The notes under the pieces: generated by a model
The model's database searches: none
What the model was told of the DNA's origin: nothing
The model's input: the letters and a program-made list of their open reading frames with translations, nothing else
From: Oscillospiraceae bacterium
GTDB lineage: Bacteria; Bacillota; Clostridia; Oscillospirales; Acutalibacteraceae
DNA: 64,000 bases
NCBI GenBank assembly: GCA_003514385.1
Contig: DOQR01000007.1
Coordinates: 1 to 64,000 of the forward strand
Direction of reading: 5' to 3'
Shown here: piece by piece, positions 16,182 to 24,417 of the stretch
Numbering within the stretch: the first letter of the stretch is position 1
How the letters are laid out: each line of letters begins with the position of its first letter
Translations under genes and position numbers: made by a program

Positions 16182-16829
16182 TCAACCTCTGTAATAGTTA
16201 AGTTTCTTTTCGAGCGCATTGAACAGCAGAGTGAGAACTCCGCAGAAGATGAGGTAGAATATCGCGGTATAGAACAGCGGCCAGATTATGGCGTAGACTT
16301 TAACAATATTCTGAGCCGACATAATGAGCTCGCCGACCGCGATGACATTCGCGAGTGAAGTATCCTTGACGAGCGTAATTACCTCGTTGCTCATCGGCGC
16401 CATGATACGCTTGACGACCTGGAACAGCACTACTTTGAAGAAGGTCTGGGTCTTCGTGAGTCCGAGCACCTGACCCGCCTCATACTGACCGACCGGGATG
16501 CTCTCTATGCCGCCGCGGTATATCTCTGAAAAATACGCCGCATAGTTGATTATAAACGCTATGATAACGGCGATTATGCGCGATCTGAACGGCGTGCCGA
16601 ACACAAGACCGGGAACATAAAAGACGACCATAATCTGGAGCATCAGCGGCGTTCCGCGGATTACCCACACAAAAGCGCGGCTGATCCAGCGCAGGGGCTT
16701 GAAACGGCTCATCGAACCGAGAGCTATCGGCAGGCCGAGCGGTATGGCCGCAACGAGGGTTATAAAAAATATCAACAGCGTATATTTAAAGCCCCCGAGC
16801 AGCTGAGCGTTGACGCCGAGAAAATCCAT
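16182..16829 (-). CDS. Polar amino-acid ABC transporter permease
   Basis: 215-residue HisMQ-type inner-membrane subunit with about five spans. It includes [15 protein letters not shown] (about 52-66), the usual RGTP motif of the family, and the EAA loop [29 protein letters not shown] (about 113-141) that contacts the ATPase. It probably works as a homodimer, as only one permease gene is present. Confidence 0.94.
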   Translation of the reverse strand: MDFLGVNAQLLGGFKYTLLIFFITLVAAIPLGLPIALGSMSRFKPLRWISRAFVWVIRGTPLMLQIMVVFYVPGLVFGTPFRSRIIAVIIAFIINYAAYFSEIYRGGIESIPVGQYEAGQVLGLTKTQTFFKVVLFQVVKRIMAPMSNEVITLVKDTSLANVIAVGELIMSAQNIVKVYAIIWPLFYTAIFYLIFCGVLTLLFNALEKKLNYYRG

Positions 16830-16949
16830 TTATGTATCCTTCTTCCTTTGAGGTTATCTGACTTCGATATATATTAAACCATTTTTGAGCACAGCGCAAG
16901 CCCCGCCGCAGAAAATCGGCAGGACCTGCGTGATATTTAATTTGTTGCT

Positions 16950-17759
16950 TTACTGAGCTATGACTCTGCCGGAGAGGTTATACTTTTCGGCAAGCTTTGC
17001 AAGAGTACCGTCATCGTAGAGCTCTTTGATAGCGGCGTTGATCTTCGCGGTGAGCTCGGTGTCGCTCTTGCGGATACCAACCGCATAAACTTCGGAATCT
17101 GCGCTCGAGATGACATCGACTATCATAAGATCGTCATAGTCGGTTCCCTCGCCGATGCTGCCCGCTGCGGTAACAGCATCGATTATCGCGATATCGGCAG
17201 TCTTGCTCTTGACTTCCATGAGCGAGGTGCCCTGATCCTTGACGGGAAGGTAGCTCTTGCTGAGTCCTGCGTCTGCCTTGACGGCTATCTCGCCTGCGGA
17301 GCCTGCTTCTGCGACAACCTTGGCGCCGCTCATCGAAGCGAGATCCTTATACTTTGCGGCGTCAGCCTTGCGGATAACGGCGACCTGAGAGTTGTTCATG
17401 TAAGCGTTGGAGAAGTTGATCTGATTCTTGAGCTCGTCCGTTGCGGTCATGCCGTTCCAGATGCAGTCGATAGTCTTGGAGTTGAGTTCGGTGACTTTTG
17501 AATCCCAGTCGATCTCCTGGAACTTCGCGGTCACGCCGAGCTTCTCGCAAACAGCCTTGGCAAACTCGGTCTCGAAGCCGACGAGCTCGCCGTTCTCCAT
17601 GTAGTTCATGGGTCTGAAGTAAGTAATTCCGATGACCAGCTCGCCCTTATCTGCGATGTAGTCCCAATCGGTCTTATCGTTCTTTTTGCAGCCTGCAAAA
17701 CCGAGTGCAAGCACGAGGGTCAGGACTGCGAGTACAAGTGCAACAATTCTTTTTTTCAT
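16950..17759 (-). CDS. Polar amino-acid binding lipoprotein of the ABC transporter
   Basis: 269-residue solute-binding lipoprotein. The signal peptide ends at LGFAGC (lipobox, Cys about 24). The family-3 binding fold follows: GELVIGITYFRPMNY, GFETEFAKAVCEKLG (about 60-75), DCIWNGMTATDE, DQGTSLMEV and YAVGIRKSDTELTAKINAAIKEL. WNGMT, in place of WnGft, is normal for glutamine/cystine-type binding proteins; the substrate is not certain. First gene of the operon, with its own promoter. The 120 bases before the permease gene hold a GC-rich hairpin that may lower downstream expression. Confidence 0.94.
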   Translation of the reverse strand: MKKRIVALVLAVLTLVLALGFAGCKKNDKTDWDYIADKGELVIGITYFRPMNYMENGELVGFETEFAKAVCEKLGVTAKFQEIDWDSKVTELNSKTIDCIWNGMTATDELKNQINFSNAYMNNSQVAVIRKADAAKYKDLASMSGAKVVAEAGSAGEIAVKADAGLSKSYLPVKDQGTSLMEVKSKTADIAIIDAVTAAGSIGEGTDYDDLMIVDVISSADSEVYAVGIRKSDTELTAKINAAIKELYDDGTLAKLAEKYNLSGRVIAQ

Positions 17760-17792
17760 GGTGTGTTCCTCCGTGTTGTTTAGTGTGATTGT

Positions 17793-17821
17793 ATGATATC
17801 ACGTTACTACGCTAAAGTCAA
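17793..17821 (-). promoter_or_regulatory. Promoter of the amino-acid ABC operon
   Basis: Minus-strand TTGACT (17816-17821), 17-bp spacer, TATCAT (17793-17798), 34 bases before the binding-protein ATG. Confidence 0.75.
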
Positions 17822-17911
17822 CACTTTTTTTCAAAATTTTTTACTATCTGTGAAACGGTTAAAAATGATTCGCACAAGCAGGGATTTTTATGCAAAACCA
17901 CGGCATAGCAA

Positions 17912-17939
17912 TACCTCCCGGTTCAAAGCCCGGGAGGTA
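17912..17939. terminator. Hairpin downstream of gpmA
   Basis: TACCTCCCGG (17912-17921) pairs perfectly with CCGGGAGGTA (17930-17939). No strong T run follows on either strand, so it may stabilise the gpmA 3' end rather than act as a full intrinsic terminator. Confidence 0.6.
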
Positions 17940-17959
17940 CGGTCATTTGTGACACACTC

Positions 17960-18703
17960 TCAGTGTTTTTTACCCTGTGCCGCGACTTTGTTTATTTTTG
18001 CGGCTATAACTTCGGGATCGCCGAGATACTGCTTGGATATTACATTAAAGTTGTCGTCGAACTCATAGACAAGCGGAACGCCGGTCGGGAGATTGACTTT
18101 CATTATCTCGTCCGGGGTCAGCTTTTCAAAATGCATGACGAGCGCACGCAGCGAATTGCCGTGCGCCGCGATAATAACGCGCTTGCCCTCGCGCATTTTC
18201 GGCGCGATCTCGTTTTCAAAATACGGAACGGTTCTTGCAATCGTGTCCTTGAGGCTCTCGCCGAGCGGAAGTTCTGACTTATCTTCGTCTCTGTACTGCG
18301 CCTGATTGGCGGGATTACGCTCATCGGTAGGTTCGAGCACGGGCGGGCGCACATCGAACGAACGGCGCCAGATGAGCACCTGCTCCTCGCCGAACTTCTC
18401 GGCGGTCTCGGATTTGTTCAGCCCCTGAAGCGCGCCGTAATGGCGTTCGTTCAGTTTATATGATTTTATAACCGGGAGCCATGCCCTGTCCATGACATCA
18501 AGCACAGCGTCAAGGGTATGAATAGCACGTTTAAGATAAGATGTATAGCAAATATCGAAATCATATCCGCCGTCGAGCAGGGCTTTTCCCGCAGACAACG
18601 CCTCTTTTCTGCCGTTGTCGGAGAGGTCGACATCCGTCCAACCCGTGAAGCGGTTTTCAAGATTCCATTCGCTTTCTCCGTGGCGAAGCAACACAAGTTT
18701 CAT
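17960..18703 (-). CDS. gpmA: 2,3-bisphosphoglycerate-dependent phosphoglycerate mutase
   Basis: Glycolytic interconversion of 3- and 2-phosphoglycerate through a phosphohistidine. [17 protein letters not shown] (about 6-22) holds the catalytic His; [11 protein letters not shown] (about 84-94) and [10 protein letters not shown] (about 180-189) hold the general acid and the second His. Its 247 residues match the long dPGM form. It appears monocistronic, with a -10-like TATAAT about 50 bases upstream. Confidence 0.96.
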   Translation of the reverse strand: MKLVLLRHGESEWNLENRFTGWTDVDLSDNGRKEALSAGKALLDGGYDFDICYTSYLKRAIHTLDAVLDVMDRAWLPVIKSYKLNERHYGALQGLNKSETAEKFGEEQVLIWRRSFDVRPPVLEPTDERNPANQAQYRDEDKSELPLGESLKDTIARTVPYFENEIAPKMREGKRVIIAAHGNSLRALVMHFEKLTPDEIMKVNLPTGVPLVYEFDDNFNVISKQYLGDPEVIAAKINKVAAQGKKH

Positions 18704-19043
18704 TTTTTACACAGCTCCTTTGTTTCAAGATAGCTGGAGTCTCCGACTCCCGCCTGCGGATATATTATACACCTTTTTGATATGCAATGCTCCGCTTATT
18801 CATATTATTTAAAAATAATTTACAAATTCGCATGATTGCCACAGCCGGCTCGCCGATATTTTTCTTGAACAGCCTAATTCAAATGAGGTTTAACACGTAT
18901 TTATCATAAACAAACAGTCAAAAAAAGTATAAAAAGAGCCCGGAATTACCGAGGCTTGTCGTCGAAAGACTAAACTTATGAAACAGTTTAGAAAATCATT
19001 AAAAAAATCATAGCAATAGGAAAAAATTTTCAATTAAAAAATA
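18704..19043. other. Non-coding gap, AT-rich toward its right end
   Basis: About 340 bases between gpmA and the operator at 19044. The left part holds the gpmA promoter region. The right part (from about 18,800) becomes AT-rich, with A runs. I find no gene, tRNA or mobile-element end. The change in composition marks the left side of the accessory stretch. Confidence 0.5.
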
Positions 19044-19100
19044 TTGACAAGCGCCTGTCTGATGCATTAGACTAAAAACGTAGTCTAATGCATTAGTCTA
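19044..19100 (+). promoter_or_regulatory. Promoter with two tandem palindromic operators
   Basis: -35 TTGACA (19044-19049) with a weak -10 TAGACT (19068-19073) at 18 bp. Two near-identical palindromes, CTGATGCATTAG (19059-19070) and CTAATGCATTAG (19085-19096), lie 26 bp apart, one on the spacer/-10 and one after the start. In addition ATGCATTAGACTA (19062-19074) is an exact inverted copy of 19081-19093. The layout fits repression by a dimeric regulator not encoded next to it. Confidence 0.7.
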
Positions 19101-19207
19101 TGGTGGCTCAGCATACAAGCAATTACAATGAGTGGGCAAGTAGCAGTAAAAACGGTTGGGATAATATCGGCGGTGACGGAGGTAAATACGCTCGAGTCAG
19201 AAAATAA
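19100..19207 (+). CDS. Possible 35-residue ORF, unknown
   Basis: ATG at 19100 runs to TAA at 19205-19207 through a Gly/Asn/Ser-rich peptide ending KYARVRK, with GWDNIGGDGGK in the middle. There is no SD; the start lies some 20 bases after the likely transcription start. It could be a short peptide, or the remains of a longer secreted protein. It is followed after 16 bases by a four-span membrane protein, an arrangement also seen with small secreted peptides and their membrane partners, but I recognise no family. Confidence 0.3.
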   Translation: MVAQHTSNYNEWASSSKNGWDNIGGDGGKYARVRK

Positions 19208-19223
19208 CAAATGAGGGATTAAA

Positions 19224-19607
19224 ATGAAGAGTATATTAAAGAGAGTATTATTAGCTGCTTTATTATTAGTAAATTTATCAACGCTGCTGTTGGATTGGCA
19301 GACAATTGAGGGAATAACTTCACGCGATGGCGTACTTGTTCTTTCCGGTAATATTGTTTTATCAGGTGTTATTTTATGTATTTTCCTTTTGAGTTTATTG
19401 CTTTACAAAAAGTTAAAGACAATATGTTTTATAAGCGGCTTGTGCTCTCTTAGTATGTTGTTTGCACTTGAATTTTCCAAATTTGAATCATACGGAAGAT
19501 TTAATAACTCAGCGATAGGTGTCTATTTGGGATTATTGACTATGATAATTACTATTGCAGCATTTATCTTGTTGTTAAGAAAAGAAACATTTCTTGCTGA
19601 TAAATAA
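19224..19607 (+). CDS. Four-span membrane protein, unknown
   Basis: 127 residues with four hydrophobic spans (about 8-24, 40-61, 67-82, 98-118) and short loops. The SD GAGGG lies 7 bases before the ATG. Base composition and codon use (many TTA, ATT, AAA) are clearly more AT-rich than the neighbours, which suggests recent acquisition. It lies behind the operator-rich promoter at 19044. No conserved motif identified. Confidence 0.65.
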   Translation: MKSILKRVLLAALLLVNLSTLLLDWQTIEGITSRDGVLVLSGNIVLSGVILCIFLLSLLLYKKLKTICFISGLCSLSMLFALEFSKFESYGRFNNSAIGVYLGLLTMIITIAAFILLLRKETFLADK

Positions 19608-19613
19608 AATAGG

Positions 19614-19640
19614 GAGGGTGTCAATATTAACACCCTCTTC
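19614..19640 (+). terminator. Terminator after the four-span protein gene
   Basis: GAGGGTGT (19614-19621) pairs with ACACCCTC (19630-19637), followed by TTCC. Confidence 0.65.
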
Positions 19641-19652
19641 CTATACTCTGTT

Positions 19653-19820
19653 TTTAAGCCCGCTCTCTGTGTCAGCGCGGCATACACGGCGGCAATGGGC
19701 TACACGAGGCTTGCCGCCGGGGCGCACTATCTTACATATGTGGCGGCAGCCGCGATAATCGGATACACGGCGTTTGTGACAGTCAGATTTATTTACATAA
19801 AAGTTTCGGCGAAGATATAA
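19653..19820 (+). pseudogene. C-terminal remnant of a PAP2-family phosphatase
   Basis: An open frame without a start codon gives ALCVSAAYTAAM, then GYTRLAAGAHYLTYVAAAA and ends RFIYIKVSAKI. The R-x(n)-GAHYLTDV pattern is the third motif of membrane PAP2 phosphatases (catalytic His in GAHY). The Asp that normally follows is Tyr here. The rest of the gene is missing, apparently replaced by the AT-rich insert to its left. A terminator follows directly, as expected for a former gene end. Confidence 0.6.
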
Positions 19821-19855
19821 AAGAACACGGTGCGGATTTCCGTACCGTGTTCTTT
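19820..19855. terminator. Bidirectional terminator
   Basis: AAAGAACACGGT (19820-19831) pairs perfectly with ACCGTGTTCTTT (19844-19855). It serves the PAP2 remnant and the convergent DUF6440 gene. Confidence 0.9.
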
Positions 19856-19864
19856 ATACAATAG

Positions 19865-20050
19865 TTATCTCTCGTTCGGAGAAATTACAGGCTTTCCGTC
19901 TCTGTCAAGCAGAGGCGTCATGCCGCCTGCATAGCCGCTTGTGTGAAACAGGTAATTTACTCCTGTTTCTTTATCGACCCAGATTTCCGTGGTTGACAGC
20001 GCTCCCTGCGAATAGACATTTTTGAATCTTTCGTTTTTGGCTTTAGGCAT
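19865..20050 (-). CDS. DUF6440 family small protein
   Basis: 61 residues with the family pattern: a basic start, GALSTTEIWVDKETGVNYLFH (about 16-36), then SGYAGGMTPLLDRDGKPVIS. Such proteins are common in Clostridia and have no known role; the WVDKxTGVxYLF core resembles a small beta-sheet domain. GGAGGT precedes the ATG. The 104 bases upstream, to the four-span protein gene, hold no separate gene that I can support. Confidence 0.82.
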   Translation of the reverse strand: MPKAKNERFKNVYSQGALSTTEIWVDKETGVNYLFHTSGYAGGMTPLLDRDGKPVISPNER

Positions 20051-20154
20051 TAGATTACCTCCGAATTTATCATTTTATCAGCACTGAGTATGCTGACGAG
20101 CACATTTTTGTTTGAGATCGCGGCGGCGAGATCATCTGCGTCGCTCACACTCTC

Positions 20155-20757
20155 TTATTCTGCATTCCATGTATTCGGCTCCTGTTCTTCGGGTTCGGGC
20201 TCTGCGGGCTTGGGCGCGGCGGGCTGAGATGCCGCAGGAGCGCTTATACTTCTGACATACTGCTCGAGATCTGCGCCGTAACGCAGGACGAACGACAGGA
20301 CTATCAGCACAATGCCGATAATTATACCCGTGTTTTCCGTCTCATACGAAGACGATTCAAATCCGTAATATGTATAAACCGCGGCGGAAAGTATGGACAC
20401 AACTACGGGCATAACAATGCAGATTATACCGAGACTTCTCATTTTATCGGCACCCCTGGCGGTGAACGGAGTTTTCTCGCGGAGTTCAAATACCAGATAA
20501 CTGCGGGCTATGACGAGAAGAATCGCATCTGTCAAAGCTTCAAAGAACATCGAGAGAATGCCCGCAGGCGTCTCTTCTCTTGACACATCCGGCAGCTCTT
20601 CGGCTACCATTTGGAAAATAATATTGCTGTCGAACGCGTACATTGAAACGAATGCCGAAATCGTGGCGGCAGCCGCGATAAAGCAAACCACCATGGCAAT
20701 CGTGACGAGCACTTTGAACACGCGGCAGGCTTTCTGAACTTTCATCAAATTTTGCAT
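20155..20757 (-). CDS. Four-span membrane protein, DUF2975-like
   Basis: 200 residues with spans near 14-36, 64-84, 107-128 and 143-160, and a Pro/Glu-rich cytoplasmic tail (AAPKPAEPEPEEQEP). The stretch ELREKTPFTARGADKMRSLGII (about 89-110) matches the loop seen in DUF2975 proteins (KTPF...R.LG). Role unknown. The same frame stays open for 34 codons past the stop, up to the next gene (see findings). Confidence 0.65.
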   Translation of the reverse strand: MQNLMKVQKACRVFKVLVTIAMVVCFIAAAATISAFVSMYAFDSNIIFQMVAEELPDVSREETPAGILSMFFEALTDAILLVIARSYLVFELREKTPFTARGADKMRSLGIICIVMPVVVSILSAAVYTYYGFESSSYETENTGIIIGIVLIVLSFVLRYGADLEQYVRSISAPAASQPAAPKPAEPEPEEQEPNTWNAE

Positions 20758-20781
20758 TTTGTTTTCCTCTTCTCCTTTTAT

Positions 20782-21470
20782 TCATATATTCCGGCAAAGC
20801 CAGTTTTCAACTATAGGGGCATCGGGCTGAGCCATAAACGGATGCCCGCTGTTTTCGGAAACTGTCAGCGAACAGCCGAACTTTTCCGCAAATGCGCGGA
20901 CGGATCTTCGGGCTGAAGATTGTCCTTTCCGCCGTAGAGTATAGCGGTCGGGATGTTCCACTGCGTTATTGGATGGGAAATTATATATTGATAGTAGTCC
21001 CAGCGCAGAGTATCAACAGGCGAAGGAATCTCCTTTTTGCTTTCGAGTTCGGCTTCAGTAACTCCCGACCAGAGCATCATATTTTTAACGAGCCGCTCCA
21101 TATCGACTATCGGCGACTGGAACAGCGCCTTTTCAAACGGCATTGCGTTATAGGCGTTGAGCGAAAAATATGCGCCGATACTGCACGCATAGAGGCTGAC
21201 CCGCTCCCAATTTGCGAATGCGTAATCGGATATAGTCTTGAGATCGGATATGCCGTCCCATACATCGCATCTCTTTGAATCAGTGCGCTCGCCGTGTTCG
21301 GGTAGATCAAAGCTCAGCGTCTGACAGCCCTTTGTTTCGGCTATTGCGGCGAAGCTTTCGGCATATTCCTTGCGGCTCATCTTGCCGTGGACATGGACAT
21401 AGACTCTATTTGAATCCTCGCCCCAAAGTATAGACGGGATATCGCCGAGCATAAACTTTTGCGTTTTCAT
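20782..21470 (-). pseudogene. Alpha/beta hydrolase, frameshifted near its C-terminus
   Basis: The first frame (to 20865) gives 201 residues: VYVHVHGKMSRKEYAE, FDLPEHGERTD, the nucleophile elbow YACSIGAYFS (Ser about 96) and ILYGGKDNLQPED. It then runs into an unrelated tail. In another frame the family-like end resumes as RAFAEKFGCSLTVSENSGHPFM and ends WLCRNI at 20782-20784, including the catalytic His (SGHPF). One lost or two gained bases near 20,895-20,900 explain this. It is a recent inactivation or a sequence error. The neighbour at 21467 overlaps its start by 4 bases. Confidence 0.75.
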
Positions 21471-22396
21471 TTTATCTCCTTATATTTGCCGGTCTTGCAC
21501 GAGAAGCTGCGCAGACCCGTTCTCTTTATGCCGAGAAGGCTGTCCATCTCATCGGCGGCGTTTTCGTATCTTCCGTTGGTGTGGTGAACCAATATGTAAT
21601 CGACTTCTTTTATCTTTCCGCTTGCCGCATGGCAGAACGCCCTGACGGGAGCGGCGAGATTGAACACCCATATCGGCGAGCAGACGGTCACATGGTCAAG
21701 CGCCGAGAGGTCAACGTCAACGGGCTTTATCGGCATCTCCCAGCGGTGCATTCCGAATCTGCCGCACCACCAGAAGCCGAGAGTGCCCCCGGTCAGCTCG
21801 GTTGATTTTATCTCATAGACTGAGGCTCCTGTGCGATTGGCTTCTTCAAGCGCTTTTTTTCTGACATAGCCCATGCGGGAAAAGAACACGACAAGGCGTG
21901 ACAGGTCGGAGCCGATACTTTTATAGCTTTCTTCGTTTATTTCAAAATGCTCCTGCTTATAGAATATGACTGCGGCATATCCCGTTGCCGCCTGCAGGAA
22001 ACCGAAGATAAAAAACGAGGTGGACATAAAATTAAACGGGAACATATAAAACTGAATGCATATCCAGAGCATCAGAGTTATTCCGAATATCATTGAACAA
22101 ACTGCACCGGATTTTTTCTTTGCGAACAGCAGAACCGCGGCCACAAGATTGGTGATGCCGTTGACTATGAGCAAAGCTATTCCCGAAAATACAAAATCGG
22201 TGAAAAGCACATCCGCAAACGGCAGCTTCTTGAAATAGGGCAGCATTGCGTCCATTCCCATAAGTCCGCCGCTCGGGTCAATGAGCATAGTGACAGCTCC
22301 GCCGACGGCGCCGATGCCGATAAAGAGCGTCCAGAATATTGATATCTTCCGCTCCGTGTTGAATCTCGAATGAGGCGCGGCCTTCTTATTTTTCAT
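21467..22396 (-). CDS. Membrane protein with C-terminal flavodoxin-like domain
   Basis: 309 residues. The N-terminal half has four spans (about 20-40, 62-88, 95-112, 120-145). The C-terminal half resembles long-chain flavodoxins: VVFFSRMGYVRKKALEEANRTG, where the FMN phosphate loop would lie, VTVCSPIWVFNLAAPVRAF (about 230-248) and VDYILVHHTNGR. The normal T/S-x-T-G-x-T phosphate loop is not recognisable (SRMGYVRK), so FMN binding is uncertain. Possibly a membrane-bound redox protein. It overlaps the hydrolase gene by 4 bases. Confidence 0.7.
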   Translation of the reverse strand: MKNKKAAPHSRFNTERKISIFWTLFIGIGAVGGAVTMLIDPSGGLMGMDAMLPYFKKLPFADVLFTDFVFSGIALLIVNGITNLVAAVLLFAKKKSGAVCSMIFGITLMLWICIQFYMFPFNFMSTSFFIFGFLQAATGYAAVIFYKQEHFEINEESYKSIGSDLSRLVVFFSRMGYVRKKALEEANRTGASVYEIKSTELTGGTLGFWWCGRFGMHRWEMPIKPVDVDLSALDHVTVCSPIWVFNLAAPVRAFCHAASGKIKEVDYILVHHTNGRYENAADEMDSLLGIKRTGLRSFSCKTGKYKEIK

Positions 22397-22420
22397 TATA
22401 AAAGACCTTCTTCCCGGCTG

Positions 22421-23182
22421 TCAGCGCACAAATTCTCTGATAAGACCTATTACCAAAAGGTGAAGAGGATAATATGCATAGAACAGCCATTTCATGAATC
22501 TGTTGATTTTGGGGCTTCGTCCGCGCTTTCCGTTATACAAAAACAGCAGCGGTATCGCGAGCGCGACGCAGAGCTGTATCAGCCCGTATATTTTGTCGAT
22601 AGCGAAGAAATATACAACTGCATAGACTGAAGCCCAGAGCATAGACCAGGCAATCTGCTTTTTCGGCTCTCCCCTGTTCGTGCCTATAGACAGCACGCTC
22701 AACGACGCTATACAGCTCCAATCGGCGGGCAGGGCGACGGCGCAGATAAGTAAAGTTAAAATCACCTTTGCAGGCATTTTAATTTTGCTGTTGTCTGCTA
22801 TTCGCAGCAGGACGAGTCCCCACGCGAGCGACCATATAACGCTCGTCTGGTTAAGAATATTTCCATAATAAAACGGAATAAACGAGTGCCAGTCTGCAAA
22901 ATTGTTTGAAGCGAATATATAGGCAAAATGCGATATCACCGCAAACACAAACAGGCGCGCCGTATATTTCTTAATATTGCGCGTATAGTGATAGCCCTCG
23001 GCAATGAAAAAGCACATTATCGGGCAGGTAAGCCTGCCTATGATATGCAAAATTATCGGCAGAGGGTCTGTCGGATAGCCCGGGAACAGAAGCCACGCAA
23101 TATGATCCGCCGTCATGGCGGCTATCGCGATAAGCTTGAGCATATTTGAATCGAGTCCGCTGCGGGTCAAAGTTTTCTGCAT
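22421..23182 (-). CDS. TraX family membrane protein
   Basis: 253 residues and about seven to eight spans. The TraX signature is at the N-terminus: LKLIAIAAMTADHIAWLLFPG (about 15-35), then IIGRLTCPIMCFFIAEGYHYTRN. TraX acetylates F-pilin in conjugative plasmids, but chromosomal relatives in Firmicutes are far more widespread and resemble acyltransferase membrane proteins. No other transfer genes are adjacent, so I do not infer conjugation. Confidence 0.87.
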   Translation of the reverse strand: MQKTLTRSGLDSNMLKLIAIAAMTADHIAWLLFPGYPTDPLPIILHIIGRLTCPIMCFFIAEGYHYTRNIKKYTARLFVFAVISHFAYIFASNNFADWHSFIPFYYGNILNQTSVIWSLAWGLVLLRIADNSKIKMPAKVILTLLICAVALPADWSCIASLSVLSIGTNRGEPKKQIAWSMLWASVYAVVYFFAIDKIYGLIQLCVALAIPLLFLYNGKRGRSPKINRFMKWLFYAYYPLHLLVIGLIREFVR

Positions 23183-23191
23183 AAATTCACC

Positions 23192-23881
23192 TCATCGGTC
23201 GCCGCGATATATTTCGTCCATCTCGCTTTCGGAGAGATCGGGATTTTTGCTCTTGTTTTCAATGCCGCTCTGCGAGTCCTTTTGAGCGGGGTTGACAGCA
23301 GTGGTTTTTCCGAGATTGCTTTTGAGAACATAGATCATGCCGGCAAAAATCTCGCCTAGTCTCTTGGTTATCTCGTCCTCGGTGAAATTGCACACCTTGC
23401 GCGCGCAGAGCACGCAGAGTCCGTAGGTATATGTCCACATCTGACTGAAAAGATGCTCCGCCTGCTCGGGCGTCGCGTTATAGTCGCGGGTTATAATGGC
23501 AATATCATTCTCCTTGCCGAACGGCATTATCTCAACAGCGGAGTTGAAGTCGGTCTCGGTCTCGCTGCCGCTCATGAATAGCAGCTGAAAAAGCATCGGG
23601 TTTTCGCGGGCGAATTTCACCCACTGCATTCCGCGCTTTTTATATGCGGGCGAGAAGTCCTCCGCCACAGCCATATATTCGTCGAACACCTTTCTCGCCT
23701 TGTCGCACACAGCGGCGCGCAGCTCGCTCATATCATTGAATGCGGTAAAAATCGGCGTTGACGAAGTGCCGAGATATTTTCCGACCTCGCGCGCGGTCAT
23801 GGCATCGGTACCGCTCTTCTGCACTATATCAAACGCGGCGTTTATTATATCTTCTCTTGAAAATTTCGGTTTTGGCGGCAT
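23192..23881 (-). CDS. TetR/AcrR family transcriptional regulator
   Basis: 229 residues. The N-terminal HTH reads FSREDIINAAFDIVQKSG, DAMTAREVGKYLGTSSTPIFTAF; the C-terminal helical ligand domain follows (about 60-190) and a polar tail ends it. The family here is the TetR subgroup with a WHG-like C-terminal domain. The start MPPKPKF is preceded by GGGG. Two palindromes between promoter and start (23917-23944) are probably its own binding sites. Likely targets are itself and the adjacent TraX/flavodoxin genes, which read in the same direction. Confidence 0.88.
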   Translation of the reverse strand: MPPKPKFSREDIINAAFDIVQKSGTDAMTAREVGKYLGTSSTPIFTAFNDMSELRAAVCDKARKVFDEYMAVAEDFSPAYKKRGMQWVKFARENPMLFQLLFMSGSETETDFNSAVEIMPFGKENDIAIITRDYNATPEQAEHLFSQMWTYTYGLCVLCARKVCNFTEDEITKRLGEIFAGMIYVLKSNLGKTTAVNPAQKDSQSGIENKSKNPDLSESEMDEIYRGDR

Positions 23882-23916
23882 TATATTATCCCCTTTTTGC
23901 TTCAATATGTTATATA

Positions 23917-23971
23917 ACATAAGTTACATAACATCCGATTTCAGTATAATACTTTTATATATCAATGTCAA
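23917..23971 (-). promoter_or_regulatory. TetR gene promoter and double palindromic operator
   Basis: Minus-strand -35 TTGACA (23966-23971), 17-bp spacer, -10 TATACT (23943-23948). Just downstream are the perfect palindrome ATGTTATATAACAT (23917-23930) and a near copy (23931-23944), centres 14 bp apart. Binding there would block the promoter, as in TetR autoregulation. Confidence 0.75.
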
Positions 23972-24062
23972 GCAAATATGTGGCTCGAAGCGCAACAGTT
24001 TTTGATAAACTGTGGTTCAAAAATGAACAAAAATATACTGTTTAAGTCCTGCGTTTTTCTAC

Positions 24063-24377
24063 TTGACAATCCGTGATTTCGGGACTAAAATACGAAGCAT
24101 AAACGCGATGACACGGAATAGTAAGCGTTGATACCCTTTCAGAGAAGTGCCGGGAGCTGCGAGGCATCAAGGAGATTCAGCGACGAACTCACCGTTGAGC
24201 GGCTGCGCTGAAAAGCCTTTCGGAAAATAGGTGCGGACGGGACGCTGCCGTTAAAAAGCAGGGATATGTCAGTATCCCCTAAGTGCATTCCCCGGAGGAA
24301 TGAATAAGAGTGGTACCGCGGAAGGTTTTACCCTTTCGTCTCTTATGTGGCAAGCATAGGAGACGAAAGGGCTTTTT
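24063..24377 (+). promoter_or_regulatory. T-box leader, probably leucine type, with promoter (ykvI-like operon)
   Basis: Promoter TTGACA (24063-24068), 17-bp spacer, TAAAAT (24086-24091). The leader has the Stem I AGTA motif (24120-24123), a CGTTGA/TCAGCG helix and an ACGG/CCGT lower helix around the specifier loop. The triplet CTC (24188-24190) in that loop is followed by A, giving leucine by hand folding. The T-box sequence is AGAGTGGTACCGCG (24307-24320). The terminator CCCTTTCGTCTC (24331-24342) pairs perfectly with 24360-24371, then TTTTT. Together they tie the operon to the charging state of one tRNA. Confidence 0.88.
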
Positions 24378-24417
24378 GCTTGCCTGAAAATCTCACTCAC
24401 GAAAGGTGATGCAAAAA

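Noticed and set aside
16830..16949. Possible riboswitch between binding-protein and permease genes
   Set aside because: Only a simple GC-rich hairpin is visible; no aptamer features. More likely an mRNA-level stabiliser or attenuator.
22421..23182. TraX as evidence for a conjugative element
   Set aside because: TraX relatives are common on Firmicutes chromosomes, and no other transfer gene is nearby.
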